From Fen-1273 sp963748405 (GTDB taxonomy: Bacteria; Bacteroidota; Ignavibacteria; UBA10030; UBA6906), in the NCBI GenBank assembly GCA_963748405.1, contig CAVVIT010000008.1, positions 310,001 to 374,000 on the forward strand: DNA of 64,000 nucleotides, in the 5' to 3' direction. A program made the translations under genes and the position numbers. Numbering within the stretch: the first letter of the stretch is position 1; each line of letters begins with the position of its first letter. The notes below the pieces were generated by a model. That model saw only the letters and a program-made list of their open reading frames with translations. It was not told the DNA's origin and did no database searches. Shown in pieces: positions 35,369-44,522 of this stretch.

Positions 35369-36727
35369 TTGAAAATCTGCATTGGAGTCCTGCGCCCGGC
35401 CCTGCCTCCGGGGGCGTTCGTGTTCCTTCTCTGTATTGTCTCCGCCCTTGGTCGTGCCGGGGAAAGAAACCGGGAGCCGGATGTTCTCCTGGGAAAATCC
35501 ATTTACCAGTCCAGGTGCGTCGCGTGCCACGGGAGTGAAGGAAAGGGGAACGGTCCGGCCTCCGCTCTGCTGAATCCCCGTCCGCGCGATTTCACCGCCG
35601 GCAAATTCAAGTTCCGCTCGACGGAATCCGGGAGCATTCCCTCCGACGACGATCTCCTGAACACGGTCAGGAACGGGCTCCACGCGACGGCGATGCCCGA
35701 TTGGAAGCCGTTCCTGGGGGATGACTCGCTCAGGGCGGTGATCGCCTACGTGAAGCTGTTCTCGTCCCGCTTCTCGACCGAGACGCCGAGGCCGGTGAAT
35801 CTCGGCCCGGAGGTTCCCGCCTCCCCAGCGAGCATCGCCGCGGGGAGGAGGGTTTTCGAGAAGCTCGAATGCGCGAGCTGCCACGGGACCGACGGCGCCG
35901 GGAAGGACGCCGTGACGACGGAGCTGCAGGATGACTGGGGAAATGATCTCCGGGCGGCGAACCTGACCGAGCCCTGGACGTTCCGCGGGGGGGCCGCGGC
36001 GCGCGACATCTACCTGAGATTCAGAACCGGGATCGACGGCTCCCCGATGCCGTCGTATGTCGGATCGGCGTCGGACAGGGAGATGTGGGACCTCGCGAAC
36101 TACGTCGTCTCGATCGCCCGGAAGCCCGTCTGGTCGATGAGGGAAAAGGAAGTGATGAATTTCTACGCGGAAATGCAGTCAAAGACGAAGCAGGATCCTG
36201 TCGTGCGGGGGAAATATCTCGTGGCGACGCTCGGGTGCGCATTCTGCCATTCACCCGTGAAGGACGACGGGAGCATCGTCGAAGAATTGAAATTCGCGGG
36301 GGGGCAGCGCTGGGATCTCTATCCATTCGACAACGTCGTCTCGTACAACCTGACGTCGGACAAGGAGACGGGGCTGGGGAACTGGACGGACGACCAGATC
36401 AAAACGTTCCTGACGAAAGGGATACGGCGCAACGGGACGCGGATGCTCCCCTACCCGATGCCGTGGCCCGCGTTCGCCTCGCTCAGGGAGGAAGACCTGA
36501 ACGCCATCGTGGCGTACCTCCGGACGATTCCCCCCGTGTATAACAGGATTCCCGATCCGCAGTCGCCCGACATCGTTTCGTATCTCTGGGGGAAGTTCGA
36601 GGCCCTGATCCTCAAGAAGGACATTCCCATCCGCGTCTTTTCCGGAAATGCGGGAACGGCGAAAGAGAAAAGTCTCTCGGCGCTCGATGCCGGGTCCTCG
36701 CACTCAGAGCAGGAGGGACGCCGATGA
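35369..36727 (+). CDS. triheme periplasmic cytochrome c
   Basis: 452 residues with a signal sequence (about 1-31). Three CxxCH heme motifs: CVACH (50-54), CASCH (about 170) and CAFCH (about 289). The last domain, with NLTSDKETGLGNWTDDQI and MPYPMPWP-like motifs, matches the domain in the next gene. This resembles cytochrome subunits that take electrons from membrane or periplasmic dehydrogenases. AGGAGG lies before the ATG at good spacing. It overlaps the next gene by ATGA. A dehydrogenase partner is not adjacent. Confidence 0.88.
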   Translation: MKICIGVLRPALPPGAFVFLLCIVSALGRAGERNREPDVLLGKSIYQSRCVACHGSEGKGNGPASALLNPRPRDFTAGKFKFRSTESGSIPSDDDLLNTVRNGLHATAMPDWKPFLGDDSLRAVIAYVKLFSSRFSTETPRPVNLGPEVPASPASIAAGRRVFEKLECASCHGTDGAGKDAVTTELQDDWGNDLRAANLTEPWTFRGGAAARDIYLRFRTGIDGSPMPSYVGSASDREMWDLANYVVSIARKPVWSMREKEVMNFYAEMQSKTKQDPVVRGKYLVATLGCAFCHSPVKDDGSIVEELKFAGGQRWDLYPFDNVVSYNLTSDKETGLGNWTDDQIKTFLTKGIRRNGTRMLPYPMPWPAFASLREEDLNAIVAYLRTIPPVYNRIPDPQSPDIVSYLWGKFEALILKKDIPIRVFSGNAGTAKEKSLSALDAGSSHSEQEGRR

Positions 36728-37344
36728 AAAAGTGGCTGAAGAGAATCGCCGTCGTCCTCGGGATACTCGTCGTCCTCGGGTTTCTCGCGTTCCTGTACTT
36801 CATCCCCCCGTTCACGTTGATCCCTCCCGAGAAATTCAGCGCCGAGACCGCGGCGGCGGCCCCCGCCCTCGACGCGATCGCCGATCCGGCCGAACGCGCG
36901 ATCGCCGAGCGGGGAAAGTACATCGCTACGGCGAGCGACTGCAGCGGTTGTCACACGCCGCTCGGGGATCAGGGACCGAAGTGGGAACAGTATATGGCGG
37001 GGGGGAACCCGACGGCGTTCAGGGGGTACGGCACGTTCAACACGAGGAATCTCACCCCCGATCCCGTGACGGGGCTCGCAAGGCGCACCGACGAGCAGGT
37101 CCAGCGCGTTCTCCGCTCCGGGCTTCTCCCCGAGGGACGGGTGGCGCATTACCGGGACATGCCCTGGGCGGCGTATTCGAACTGGACGCCCGAGGACCGC
37201 TACGCCGTTCTCGTGTACCTCAGGCACCTGAAGCCCGTCGAGCACCACGTGCCGGACGACCGGTTCGACGTGACGGTCGCCGATACCTCCGCGATCGAGA
37301 CGTACTACACGCTGGAGATCGGAACGGGGCCGGCGAAAAAGTAG
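36724..37344 (+). CDS. membrane-anchored monoheme cytochrome c
   Basis: 206 residues: an N-terminal membrane helix (about 8-30) and one cytochrome c domain with CSGCH (about 78-82) and an axial-methionine region with YRDMPWAAYSNWTPED. The domain is similar to the third domain of the triheme protein before it, including NLTPDPVTGLARRTDEQV. It is coupled to that gene by ATGA. The pair could form a short electron wire from a periplasmic donor to the membrane chain. Confidence 0.87.
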   Translation: MKKWLKRIAVVLGILVVLGFLAFLYFIPPFTLIPPEKFSAETAAAAPALDAIADPAERAIAERGKYIATASDCSGCHTPLGDQGPKWEQYMAGGNPTAFRGYGTFNTRNLTPDPVTGLARRTDEQVQRVLRSGLLPEGRVAHYRDMPWAAYSNWTPEDRYAVLVYLRHLKPVEHHVPDDRFDVTVADTSAIETYYTLEIGTGPAKK

Positions 37345-37362
37345 TCCGCGGCTCCCTTTCCG

Positions 37363-39612
37363 TCAGGTGCGGAAGAGGTACTGCAATTTGAGGAAGTACT
37401 GCCTGACGGTCTGCTTCGTCCCAAACGGGGAGCCGTAATCGGTCAGGCTGTACGTGGAACCCGCGTAGAATATCGTGTAGGGGTTCAGCTTGTAGCTGAA
37501 GAGTGGGTAGATGTCCACCTTCTGGTTGAACTGGTCGTACTGCCCGATCAGCCGGAGAAGGAACTCCGACGTGAACTGGTAAATGGCGACCGTTCGCGCG
37601 ATGTACCCGTCGAAGAAGAGTTCTCCCGTTCCCACGCCCGTGAGGCGGGCCCGGGAGAAGTCTATCTCCAGCTGGAACTGCGACGTGGGCTTGAGTGTCG
37701 CGCTCACGTAGATCGTGTGGCCGGTACCGAGCGCTGGCGCGTCCGCCCTGTTGATGAACCTGCCGAACGCGGCGTTGCCGTTGAGGGAAAGGAAGCTGAA
37801 CGGGCGGGAATTGACGTTGAACTGCGCCCTGTTGACGTTTCTGAACTGAACGCCGTGAAACAGCTCATCGTTGACAAGAAAGTAGGTTGCGTTGAACTGG
37901 ACCTGCCCCTTGAACTGGAAGTAGGCGTTCGGCAGCACCCATTGTTCTTTCTTGACGCCGTCGTAGTTGTAGTGAATCCCGGCGTCGACTTCGGGCGACC
38001 ACGTGTCCAGCAGTGCGCTGTTGGGGTAGAACGTGTACCACTGGGACAGCGAGGCGATGCGCGTGTCGTTGCCGGGGACGAACCCGTCCTGTGCCTGGAA
38101 CGTCGGGCTCCTGTCCTGGTACTGGAACAGGGCGCTGTAATCCCGGCCGTCGTGGCGGAACGTGATGTAGGCGGAGGACCCGCCGTACTGTTCGCCGTTG
38201 AACGTGGCGTCGTGACCGGTTGAGCCGAATGCCCGCGGATTGGTAAAGAGCGTCGTGTCGTTCAATTCCTTCGTGTCGGAGAGGAAGAGTTCCCCCTTGA
38301 AGGAATTGTTCCCCATGAATTTGTAGTTCCAGTCGATGCCCGCCGCGTAGTTGTGGGCGCCGGCGGAATTCCGGGCGGTCGCCATGGCCCCGATGAACGA
38401 CTCGTTTCCGAAATCGTACCGCCCGCGGACGACGTTGGAGAACGAACGCACGTCGGACTGAACGACGTCGCTCCCTTCTTCCCCCGGGACGATATAGGGG
38501 GTGTTCCTGTCGGCGGCCGCGAGGTACGAAAACGAGAGCGAACCCGATTTGCCGTTGAGGCGTGCTCCCCCGATCGGGTTATTGATCGTGCGCGAATAGA
38601 ATATGCCCGTCTGGTTCTGGAACATGTCCGCGCCCAGGAGAAAAAACGGGCGCTTCTCCGCATAGAAGAGCGCGAACGTTGAATTCACGCTGATCTGCGT
38701 CGCGTCCGACTCGACCTGGCTGAAATCCGGGTTGACCACCGCCTCGACGGCGAGGTCGGGCGTGGGGGAGAACCGGATGCCGCCGCCGATTCGTCCCCTG
38801 GGTTTCCCGTTCGCGAAGGGGGACGAGGGATCGGTGTCGTCCCCCACTTCGCCGCTCTGCTGTCCGACGACGTACGGGAGGATGTCGACCGAGGACACGG
38901 ACTGCACGCCCTCGATCCCGGTCAGGTATCCGCCCTGGCACTGCAGGCACGGGTTGTTCCGGTCGAGCCTGGTCCACGAGAGGAGCGCCCTGCTCGCGCG
39001 CGGATATATCCTGAAGATCGTGATCGACCACTTCTGTTCGACGCTGTTGGGAAACCGGATGCTCTTGAAGGGAATGGCCATGACGGCCGTCCAGCCGTCC
39101 CTGTTTTCGGCGGCGGCGGTCTTCCAGACGGTGTCAAAGCTGTCGTCTTCGTTGTTCCCGGTGCGGAGCAGGTCCGCCTGTATTCCGTACGGGTTGACGC
39201 AGAACTCGTACGTGTGCTGGTAGTCGCCGTACGTGTCGAGGAGGATGACGATGAAGTCGTCGTCGAAGATCTTGTCCCTGTCGCTGATGTGTGCGCGTAT
39301 GGCCCCCGGGTCCGTGTCCCGGCAGTCGAACCCGAAATAGACGCATTCGGCATTGAACAGTACCCTGGCGAATGTCTTCTGGGGAGCGGGTATGTTCTCG
39401 CCGGGCTGGACCTCGTACCCGAGCGAGACCGGTTGTGCCTGGTTCCACCGCGGATCGTCGAGCATCCCCGTCGCCGGGATGTCCCCCTCGATCCTCGCGG
39501 CGCGCAATTCCGGCCGCGCGGAATCCGGCATCTCGAATCCGCGCGAAAGCTGTGAGCACACAGTCAGGCAGAGTGCGAGGACGATCGATGGGTGTTCGAA
39601 CGCGTTGGTCAC
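37363..39612 (-). CDS. outer-membrane beta-barrel protein with CBM9-like N-terminus (DUF5916 type)
   Basis: 749 residues from a GTG at 39612 that begins a signal peptide (VTNAFEHPSIVLALCLTVCSQ). The N-terminal domain (about 30-220) has the family-9 carbohydrate-binding layout (LDDPRWNQAQPVSLGYEVQPGE, VYFGFDCRDTDPGAI, FDDDFIVILLDTYGD). The remainder is a repeated beta-strand barrel with aromatic ends, closing with LQYLFRT. DUF5916 proteins are common in FCB bacteria and thought to bind or import glycans. No Shine-Dalgarno is seen and the open frame continues to 39741, so the start is uncertain. It is divergent from the phosphatase remnant. Confidence 0.75.
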   Translation of the reverse strand: MTNAFEHPSIVLALCLTVCSQLSRGFEMPDSARPELRAARIEGDIPATGMLDDPRWNQAQPVSLGYEVQPGENIPAPQKTFARVLFNAECVYFGFDCRDTDPGAIRAHISDRDKIFDDDFIVILLDTYGDYQHTYEFCVNPYGIQADLLRTGNNEDDSFDTVWKTAAAENRDGWTAVMAIPFKSIRFPNSVEQKWSITIFRIYPRASRALLSWTRLDRNNPCLQCQGGYLTGIEGVQSVSSVDILPYVVGQQSGEVGDDTDPSSPFANGKPRGRIGGGIRFSPTPDLAVEAVVNPDFSQVESDATQISVNSTFALFYAEKRPFFLLGADMFQNQTGIFYSRTINNPIGGARLNGKSGSLSFSYLAAADRNTPYIVPGEEGSDVVQSDVRSFSNVVRGRYDFGNESFIGAMATARNSAGAHNYAAGIDWNYKFMGNNSFKGELFLSDTKELNDTTLFTNPRAFGSTGHDATFNGEQYGGSSAYITFRHDGRDYSALFQYQDRSPTFQAQDGFVPGNDTRIASLSQWYTFYPNSALLDTWSPEVDAGIHYNYDGVKKEQWVLPNAYFQFKGQVQFNATYFLVNDELFHGVQFRNVNRAQFNVNSRPFSFLSLNGNAAFGRFINRADAPALGTGHTIYVSATLKPTSQFQLEIDFSRARLTGVGTGELFFDGYIARTVAIYQFTSEFLLRLIGQYDQFNQKVDIYPLFSYKLNPYTIFYAGSTYSLTDYGSPFGTKQTVRQYFLKLQYLFRT

Positions 39613-39707
39613 CGGGAATCTCGGATTCGGGATGAAGGAGGACGGGTCTTGCCTTTTCTTTATACTCACGTCAGGCGGGGAAGTTGCGCCATGGGGATCA
39701 TATTCAG

Positions 39708-40884
39708 ATGAACGGACCTGTGGACATCGAGGTCGGGACAATCCTGTTGTGTGGCGTCGCGTGCGGCGGGGGGTTCATTCTCCTCTTCCTGGCTCTTGCG
39801 GTGCGCGGCGTGAGAAACGTCATCCTGATCTCGTTCGGCGCGTACGTTCTCCTCTGGGGGGCCGGTCTCCTCGTGGGCGTTCCGCTGATCAATGCGGCGC
39901 ACGGGAACCGCGCGCCTCTCTGGGGTTACATACAGGCTGCCGCGGTGTATCTCCTTCCGGTCCCCCTCGCAGGATACCTCGTGGGAAGGTTCGGCCCGGG
40001 GAAGAACGCGGTATACACATGGGTGTTCCGCGCGTCGTCCCTTGCCGCTCTCGTCGCGATCCTCTCCGACGCGCTCCAGTCACAGCCCGGCTCGGCCCTG
40101 CCGGGAGGCTGGGTGTTCGGCGAGGGCTGGAACATCGCGCTCTTCCTCATCGCCCTTCCGCTCGGGTACTATGCCGTTCGTTCCTCCCTGATCGCGGCGA
40201 GGCGGAGCATATTCCGGGAACAGGAAATGGAGTCGGCCCGGCAGCTTAACTTCGTGCTCATCCCCCGGGAACTCGGGACGATGCAGAACCTGAGGATCGC
40301 CCGGCGATACGTTCCCGCGCGGTCCCCGAAGGGGAATTTTTCGGATATCATGCCGGTGGGAGATTCGCGCGTCTGCATCATGATCGGCGGGGATCCTCAA
40401 TCTGATGACGACAATCCTCAACGAGAGGACCGAGAAGAAATCCGCGTCGGTCTGCTGCGTCATCATTGATTCGCTGGCCGGTGTGATGGCCTGCGCCAAC
40501 GCGGGGCACGCGCCCCTGCTGGTCTGGCGGAAGAAGGCAAGGAAGATCGATGAATTCGGCGGGAGTGCGATCGTGCTCGGCCCATCGCCCGACGAGAAGT
40601 ACAGCACCTCGCACATCGCGCTGAAGACGGGGGACAGGGTGATCCTGTATTCGAAGGGGGCCACCGAAGCCCTGGACAGGAGGGGCCAGCTGTTCGGCGA
40701 GAAGCGGTTCCGGGATCTCATCCGCTCGAACGAGCGCCTCGCCGCCGACCAGTTCGCCGAGGCGGTGACGCAGGATATACTCTCCTGGGCGGGCATGAAC
40801 GCCGGCGGAGTGCTGAAGGACGACTTCTCCCTTATCGTCGTCGATATGCTGACGAAAGAATCGCAGCTCCCGCCTAGCGAATGA
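39708..40884 (+). pseudogene. SpoIIE-type PP2C phosphatase, internally deleted
   Basis: The N-terminal part (39708 to about 40400) has about five membrane helices followed by a coiled coil and the start of a SpoIIE/PP2C domain (LIPRELGTMQNLRIARRY, PVGDSRVCIMIGGD). The C-terminal part (about 40390 to 40884, another frame) continues with LNLMTTILNERTEKK, ACANAGHAPLLVW, LYSKGATEALD and GVLKDDFSLIVV. Between these the expected G-K-G-x-x-A-A-L-x-M segment and about 40-60 residues are missing, and the frame shifts. No homopolymer is present. I read this as a deleted gene; it could have been a regulator of stress or sigma-factor switches. It converges on the next gene with an 11-base overlap. Confidence 0.75.
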
Positions 40885-41812
40885 GCAAGAACCTCTTTGC
40901 CGCCGCGTACTCCCCCGCCCTCAACCGGTACACGTAGACGCCGCTCGCAAGCCCGGTCCCGTCGAACCGGACCTCGTGGTATCCGGCCTCCTGTTCACCC
41001 TCCGCGAGTATCGCCACCTTCTGCCCGAGCGTGTTGTACACGATGAGGCTCACCGCCGACCGGTGCGGCAGCCCGTACCTGATCGTCGTCGCCGGGTTGA
41101 ACGGGTTGGGGTAGTTCTGTGAAAGAGCGGGAACCTCCGCCGGTGACGCGCGCGGACCGTCGTCCACTGAATTGATCACCGATTGCAGGAGTGTGTGCGT
41201 CGTTGTTGAAATGAGTCCGACGACGTACTCGCTCGTCCGTGTCTGCACGATAATCTCGCCGAGCCCGCGCTGGAACGTGTACGTATAGTAGAACGAATAG
41301 GGGATTGTGCCCGAGCGGGTTTCGAAGTGTGTCACGTCTGCCGAATCGACGTACGCGTACCTGTACACCGACGCGGTATCCAGAATGTCCCGTCCCCACG
41401 GGAACGAAGAGTTCCAGATGTGGTCTGCATCCTCGTTTCTGTAGAGGTGGTGAAGTCCGTCCGGGCGCTCGACGATCTCGAATGCGGCAGAATCGATGAC
41501 CGCATAGCTCGTGTCCCTCGGAAGTACCGCCATGGCATGGACGCGGCGGATGAAATCCCGCCGCTCGGCGACGACCCAGCGGGTGGAATCCGGAATCTGT
41601 ATGGTTCCGATCACGGCGCACCGGACTGTTCCCGAATCATCGTATGTGTCGCCTGACTGCTCGAGCGTGATGAGCCGGTAGCTGTATGTCCACGTGTTTC
41701 CGGTGTGGAGAGGCATGACCTCGACGGGTGTGCCGGTCTCCGCGGCCGAAGCAGCCGTGATGACAATAATCTGATTGCAGAGCAATGCCGATATGAATGA
41801 ACGAATGATCAT
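40874..41812 (-). CDS. secreted protein with type IX secretion C-terminal sorting domain
   Basis: 312 residues with a signal peptide (about 1-23). The body is mostly beta strand with an immunoglobulin-like look (GNTWTYSYRLITLEQSG, SVYRYAYVDSADVTHF). The last 85 residues form the T9SS sorting domain: LSQNYPNPFNPATTIRYGLP, VYNTLGQKVAIL, GLASGVYVYRLRAG and the Lys/Arg-rich end. This directs export across the outer membrane and attachment to the surface. The function of the main domain is unknown. Confidence 0.85.
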   Translation of the reverse strand: MIIRSFISALLCNQIIVITAASAAETGTPVEVMPLHTGNTWTYSYRLITLEQSGDTYDDSGTVRCAVIGTIQIPDSTRWVVAERRDFIRRVHAMAVLPRDTSYAVIDSAAFEIVERPDGLHHLYRNEDADHIWNSSFPWGRDILDTASVYRYAYVDSADVTHFETRSGTIPYSFYYTYTFQRGLGEIIVQTRTSEYVVGLISTTTHTLLQSVINSVDDGPRASPAEVPALSQNYPNPFNPATTIRYGLPHRSAVSLIVYNTLGQKVAILAEGEQEAGYHEVRFDGTGLASGVYVYRLRAGEYAAAKRFLLIR

Positions 41813-41860
41813 GGTCGATCGAATGTACCCCGGCCTCGCACGAAAAGCAATGAGCCCCCC

Positions 41861-42841
41861 CTACATCCACCCGTTCTCCACGTACCACTCGTACGTCCGC
41901 CGCATTCCCTCCTCGAGCGAGACGTGCTGGCGGAAGCCGAGCTCCTTCTTCGCCTTCTGCACGGAACACGTCCAGGCGGGCTGAACGACCTCCCGCGCCT
42001 TCTCGATGTTCAGGAACACCTGCTGCCCGCTCAGTTTCCCGATGGCTGTCGATACCGCCCCGACCGACCAGACGAGGCAGTGGGGCAGCCTGAGGCTGAG
42101 GGGATGGCGGTGGACGACGCGCGCGATCGTTGCGCCGATCTCCGCGTAACTGTAATACTCTTCGCTTCCCAGGAAGTATTTCTCCCCGATGGACAGAGCG
42201 GATTCGCCGGCAAGGATGATCCCGCCGACGAGGTCTTCCACGTGTATGAGGCTCATGAGCTTGTCGTGGAAGCCGATCAGGAGCTTCAACCCGTGCTTGA
42301 TCGTCCGGATGTAATCGTACATGTCCCGTTCCCTCGGGCCGTAGACCGCGGAGGGCCTGACGATGGTGACGGGGAGCTTCTCCGCCGCGCGCAGGACTTC
42401 GAGTTCCGCGAGCATCTTGCTCTTCCCGTAGTGCGAGACCGGGTGGTAGGGGGTCTCCTCGCCCACCGGCAGCCCGTCCACGGAAGGCCCTATGGCAGTC
42501 TGGCTGCTCACGTAAACGAAATGCCGGAGGCCCGGGGCGGCCTTCGCGCACGCGTCGACGACGTTCTTCGTCGCGAGGTAGTTTCCTTCGTAGTACTCCG
42601 CGGGCACCCGGCAGCGGGTCACGCCGGCGACGTGATAGACCGTGTCGACGCCGTCCAGGAGCGGCTCCATCGACCCGGGACTGTTCAGATCGCCGATGAC
42701 GACGCTGCATCCCCTGGATTCCAGAATGCGGGCGTTCATCGCGTCCTTGGCGATGCACCTCACGCCGTATCCCCTGTCCCGGAGCCGTTCCACGAGGTGG
42801 CTGCCGATGAACCCTGTACCGCCTGTAACGAGGACGTTCAT
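41861..42841 (-). CDS. NAD-dependent epimerase/dehydratase family protein
   Basis: 326 residues of the extended SDR class. The Rossmann motif is TGGTGFIGSHL (residues 6-16); the catalytic tyrosine and lysine are in SHYGKSKMLAE (Y-x-x-x-K), and VRPSAVYGPRERD follows. Family members change sugar nucleotides or lipid-linked sterol-like compounds. It is the last gene of a minus-strand operon. AAAGGAGAG precedes the ATG, which overlaps the PAP2 stop by ATGA. Confidence 0.88.
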   Translation of the reverse strand: MNVLVTGGTGFIGSHLVERLRDRGYGVRCIAKDAMNARILESRGCSVVIGDLNSPGSMEPLLDGVDTVYHVAGVTRCRVPAEYYEGNYLATKNVVDACAKAAPGLRHFVYVSSQTAIGPSVDGLPVGEETPYHPVSHYGKSKMLAELEVLRAAEKLPVTIVRPSAVYGPRERDMYDYIRTIKHGLKLLIGFHDKLMSLIHVEDLVGGIILAGESALSIGEKYFLGSEEYYSYAEIGATIARVVHRHPLSLRLPHCLVWSVGAVSTAIGKLSGQQVFLNIEKAREVVQPAWTCSVQKAKKELGFRQHVSLEEGMRRTYEWYVENGWM

Positions 42842-43794
42842 GATGGCTCTCCTTTCTGTGAAATGGCCGTTGCGAATATGCCGGTTCGTTTCTCCGGGGC
42901 CGCGCCGATGCCGGGCCCCGGCGCGAACATCCGTGCCAACGCGGGGGTATACCGGAGCACCAGGACGGCCGTGAGTATCCCCGCGGCGCTGTCCCACACG
43001 TAGTGGTATCTTCCGTACACCGTCGCCGCGTAGACGCTGATGAGGGTCGGGAGGGCGGCGTAGAACATCTTCCTGTTATGCCTGTACAGCATCACGATCA
43101 TCACCGTCGTCGCGGCGCAGTGCGGGCTCGGGAGCGAGCCCCCGGGGTAGTGCGCGCTGGCGTGAAGCAGGCGGCCGCACCAGGTGAACAGGCCTCCCGT
43201 CAGGGGGACGGTGTACTGCGCGGGATCATAAAAGAGCGGCCCGGCGACGGGGAAGAGAAGGAATCCCGCGAAGCACGCGAAGTTGGTCACCGCCAGGTTC
43301 AGGAGAAAATCCCGCGCGCCCGCGGGGCCGTCCTTTTTGTAGCACAGGAGGGCGGTGAGGGGGAGCAGGGGGACGTAAATCACGTAGGCGAACATCATCC
43401 ACTCGGTGACGGGCGGGGATGCATACCTCTGGAGAAACACCGTCGATTCGGTGCCGGTGAGTGATCGTTCGCAGGAAATGAGCGCCCCGTCCAGCCAGCC
43501 CTTGATGAAGACGTGCTGGAACCCCGCGATCGCCTGGTAGAGGAACGACAGGAGGAGCGTCACCGCGGCGGTGAGCCCCCACGTCGAGGCAAGCCCTTCG
43601 GGGATGAGCCTGACCCCCGCGCTGGCGGTGCAGTACAGGAGCGCGGCCAGGGCGAGATTCCGTCCCGGCGCGGGCCAGTCCTGGACCCGTGAAGGGTTCG
43701 CCGCCCCGACGAGGAGAAGGAGGAGGATGAACCCGATGCAGGCGGCGTCGATGACGGTGTGGATGTCGATGGACGGTGTGTTCTTCGGCGTCAT
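42838..43794 (-). CDS. PAP2-superfamily membrane phosphatase/phosphotransferase
   Basis: 318 residues with about seven membrane helices. The PAP2 catalytic motifs are present: GGSLPSPHCA (S-x-S-x-H core) and YGRYHYVWDSAAG (R-Y-H-x-x-x-D). The shape, with VFIKGWLDG and the long interhelix loop, is close to the inositol-phosphorylceramide-synthase-like branch that moves phospho-headgroups between lipids. It may dephosphorylate isoprenyl or lipid phosphates. It is coupled to the downstream epimerase by ATGA and lies 14 bases after the CPBP gene. Confidence 0.87.
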   Translation of the reverse strand: MTPKNTPSIDIHTVIDAACIGFILLLLLVGAANPSRVQDWPAPGRNLALAALLYCTASAGVRLIPEGLASTWGLTAAVTLLLSFLYQAIAGFQHVFIKGWLDGALISCERSLTGTESTVFLQRYASPPVTEWMMFAYVIYVPLLPLTALLCYKKDGPAGARDFLLNLAVTNFACFAGFLLFPVAGPLFYDPAQYTVPLTGGLFTWCGRLLHASAHYPGGSLPSPHCAATTVMIVMLYRHNRKMFYAALPTLISVYAATVYGRYHYVWDSAAGILTAVLVLRYTPALARMFAPGPGIGAAPEKRTGIFATAISQKGEPS

Positions 43795-43808
43795 GGCGGG
43801 TTTTCCCT

Positions 43809-44522
43809 TCACGGCTGAAGTACGATGAATAGATCCATGATGACGCCCATCCCGAAATGGAGGAGCATCGGCCAGAGGATCGACCGCGTCCGGAGCGCGA
43901 TCACTCCGAAGAGAATTCCCCCGGCGATCGACGAGAGAAGCTCCCCGCTGGGCATCCCGATGTGCCAGAGGCACTGCGGGATCGTCTGTATGCAGATCGC
44001 AATCCAGTCCCCTACGTACCGGCGCATCCCGAAGAGTATGAACCCCCGGAAAAAGAACTCCCATGCCGTGTAGAAAAGAATGCCGCGGGGCGCCTGGAGC
44101 ATGAAGAATGCCGAGGGCGAGTTGCCTGCCTCGGGCGCGAACGGGAACGCCTGCCGCATTTCCGGATTCAGCGACGCCGGGTAAAGGAGCGCGGCGGCGA
44201 TGACGGGGAGGAGGACCGCCGTTGCGCGGAGCCCGAACCTCCAGTCCCCTGCCTGGACGCCGTATTCCCGCGGGCTGTCCCCGAACACCCGGACGATGAT
44301 GATGAGCGGCAGCGCTCCGAAGAGTATGAATGCGGCGCCGAACATGAAAAGCGACGCGCTCATGCCGTCGCAGCCCGGGAAATACCTGCGCGCCGCCTCA
44401 AGCGATCCGAACGTCCGGTGCAGCGTCGTCATCAGCACCGCCGCGATGAGTATGATCGTCGGCTGAACGTCCTCTTTGCGGACGAGTGAGCCCAGGTCCA
44501 GCGTCTCCAGCATCGTCTTCAT
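43809..44522 (-). CDS. CPBP-family intramembrane protein (CAAX protease-like)
   Basis: 237 residues with six to eight membrane helices. CPBP motifs are present: WEFFFRGFILFG in place of E-E-x-x-x-R, QTIPQCLWHIGMP with the first histidine, and PMLLHFGMG with the second. The second glutamate of the E-E pair is replaced by Phe, so the protease activity may be lost or changed. GGGAGGAT precedes the start, which overlaps the upstream epimerase stop by ATGA. Confidence 0.85.
   Translation of the reverse strand: MKTMLETLDLGSLVRKEDVQPTIILIAAVLMTTLHRTFGSLEAARRYFPGCDGMSASLFMFGAAFILFGALPLIIIVRVFGDSPREYGVQAGDWRFGLRATAVLLPVIAAALLYPASLNPEMRQAFPFAPEAGNSPSAFFMLQAPRGILFYTAWEFFFRGFILFGMRRYVGDWIAICIQTIPQCLWHIGMPSGELLSSIAGGILFGVIALRTRSILWPMLLHFGMGVIMDLFIVLQP

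Noticed and set aside
39613..39741. N-terminal extension of the DUF5916-type protein
   Set aside because: It is basic and without a signal peptide; the hydrophobic leader begins at the GTG 39612, though the start remains uncertain.
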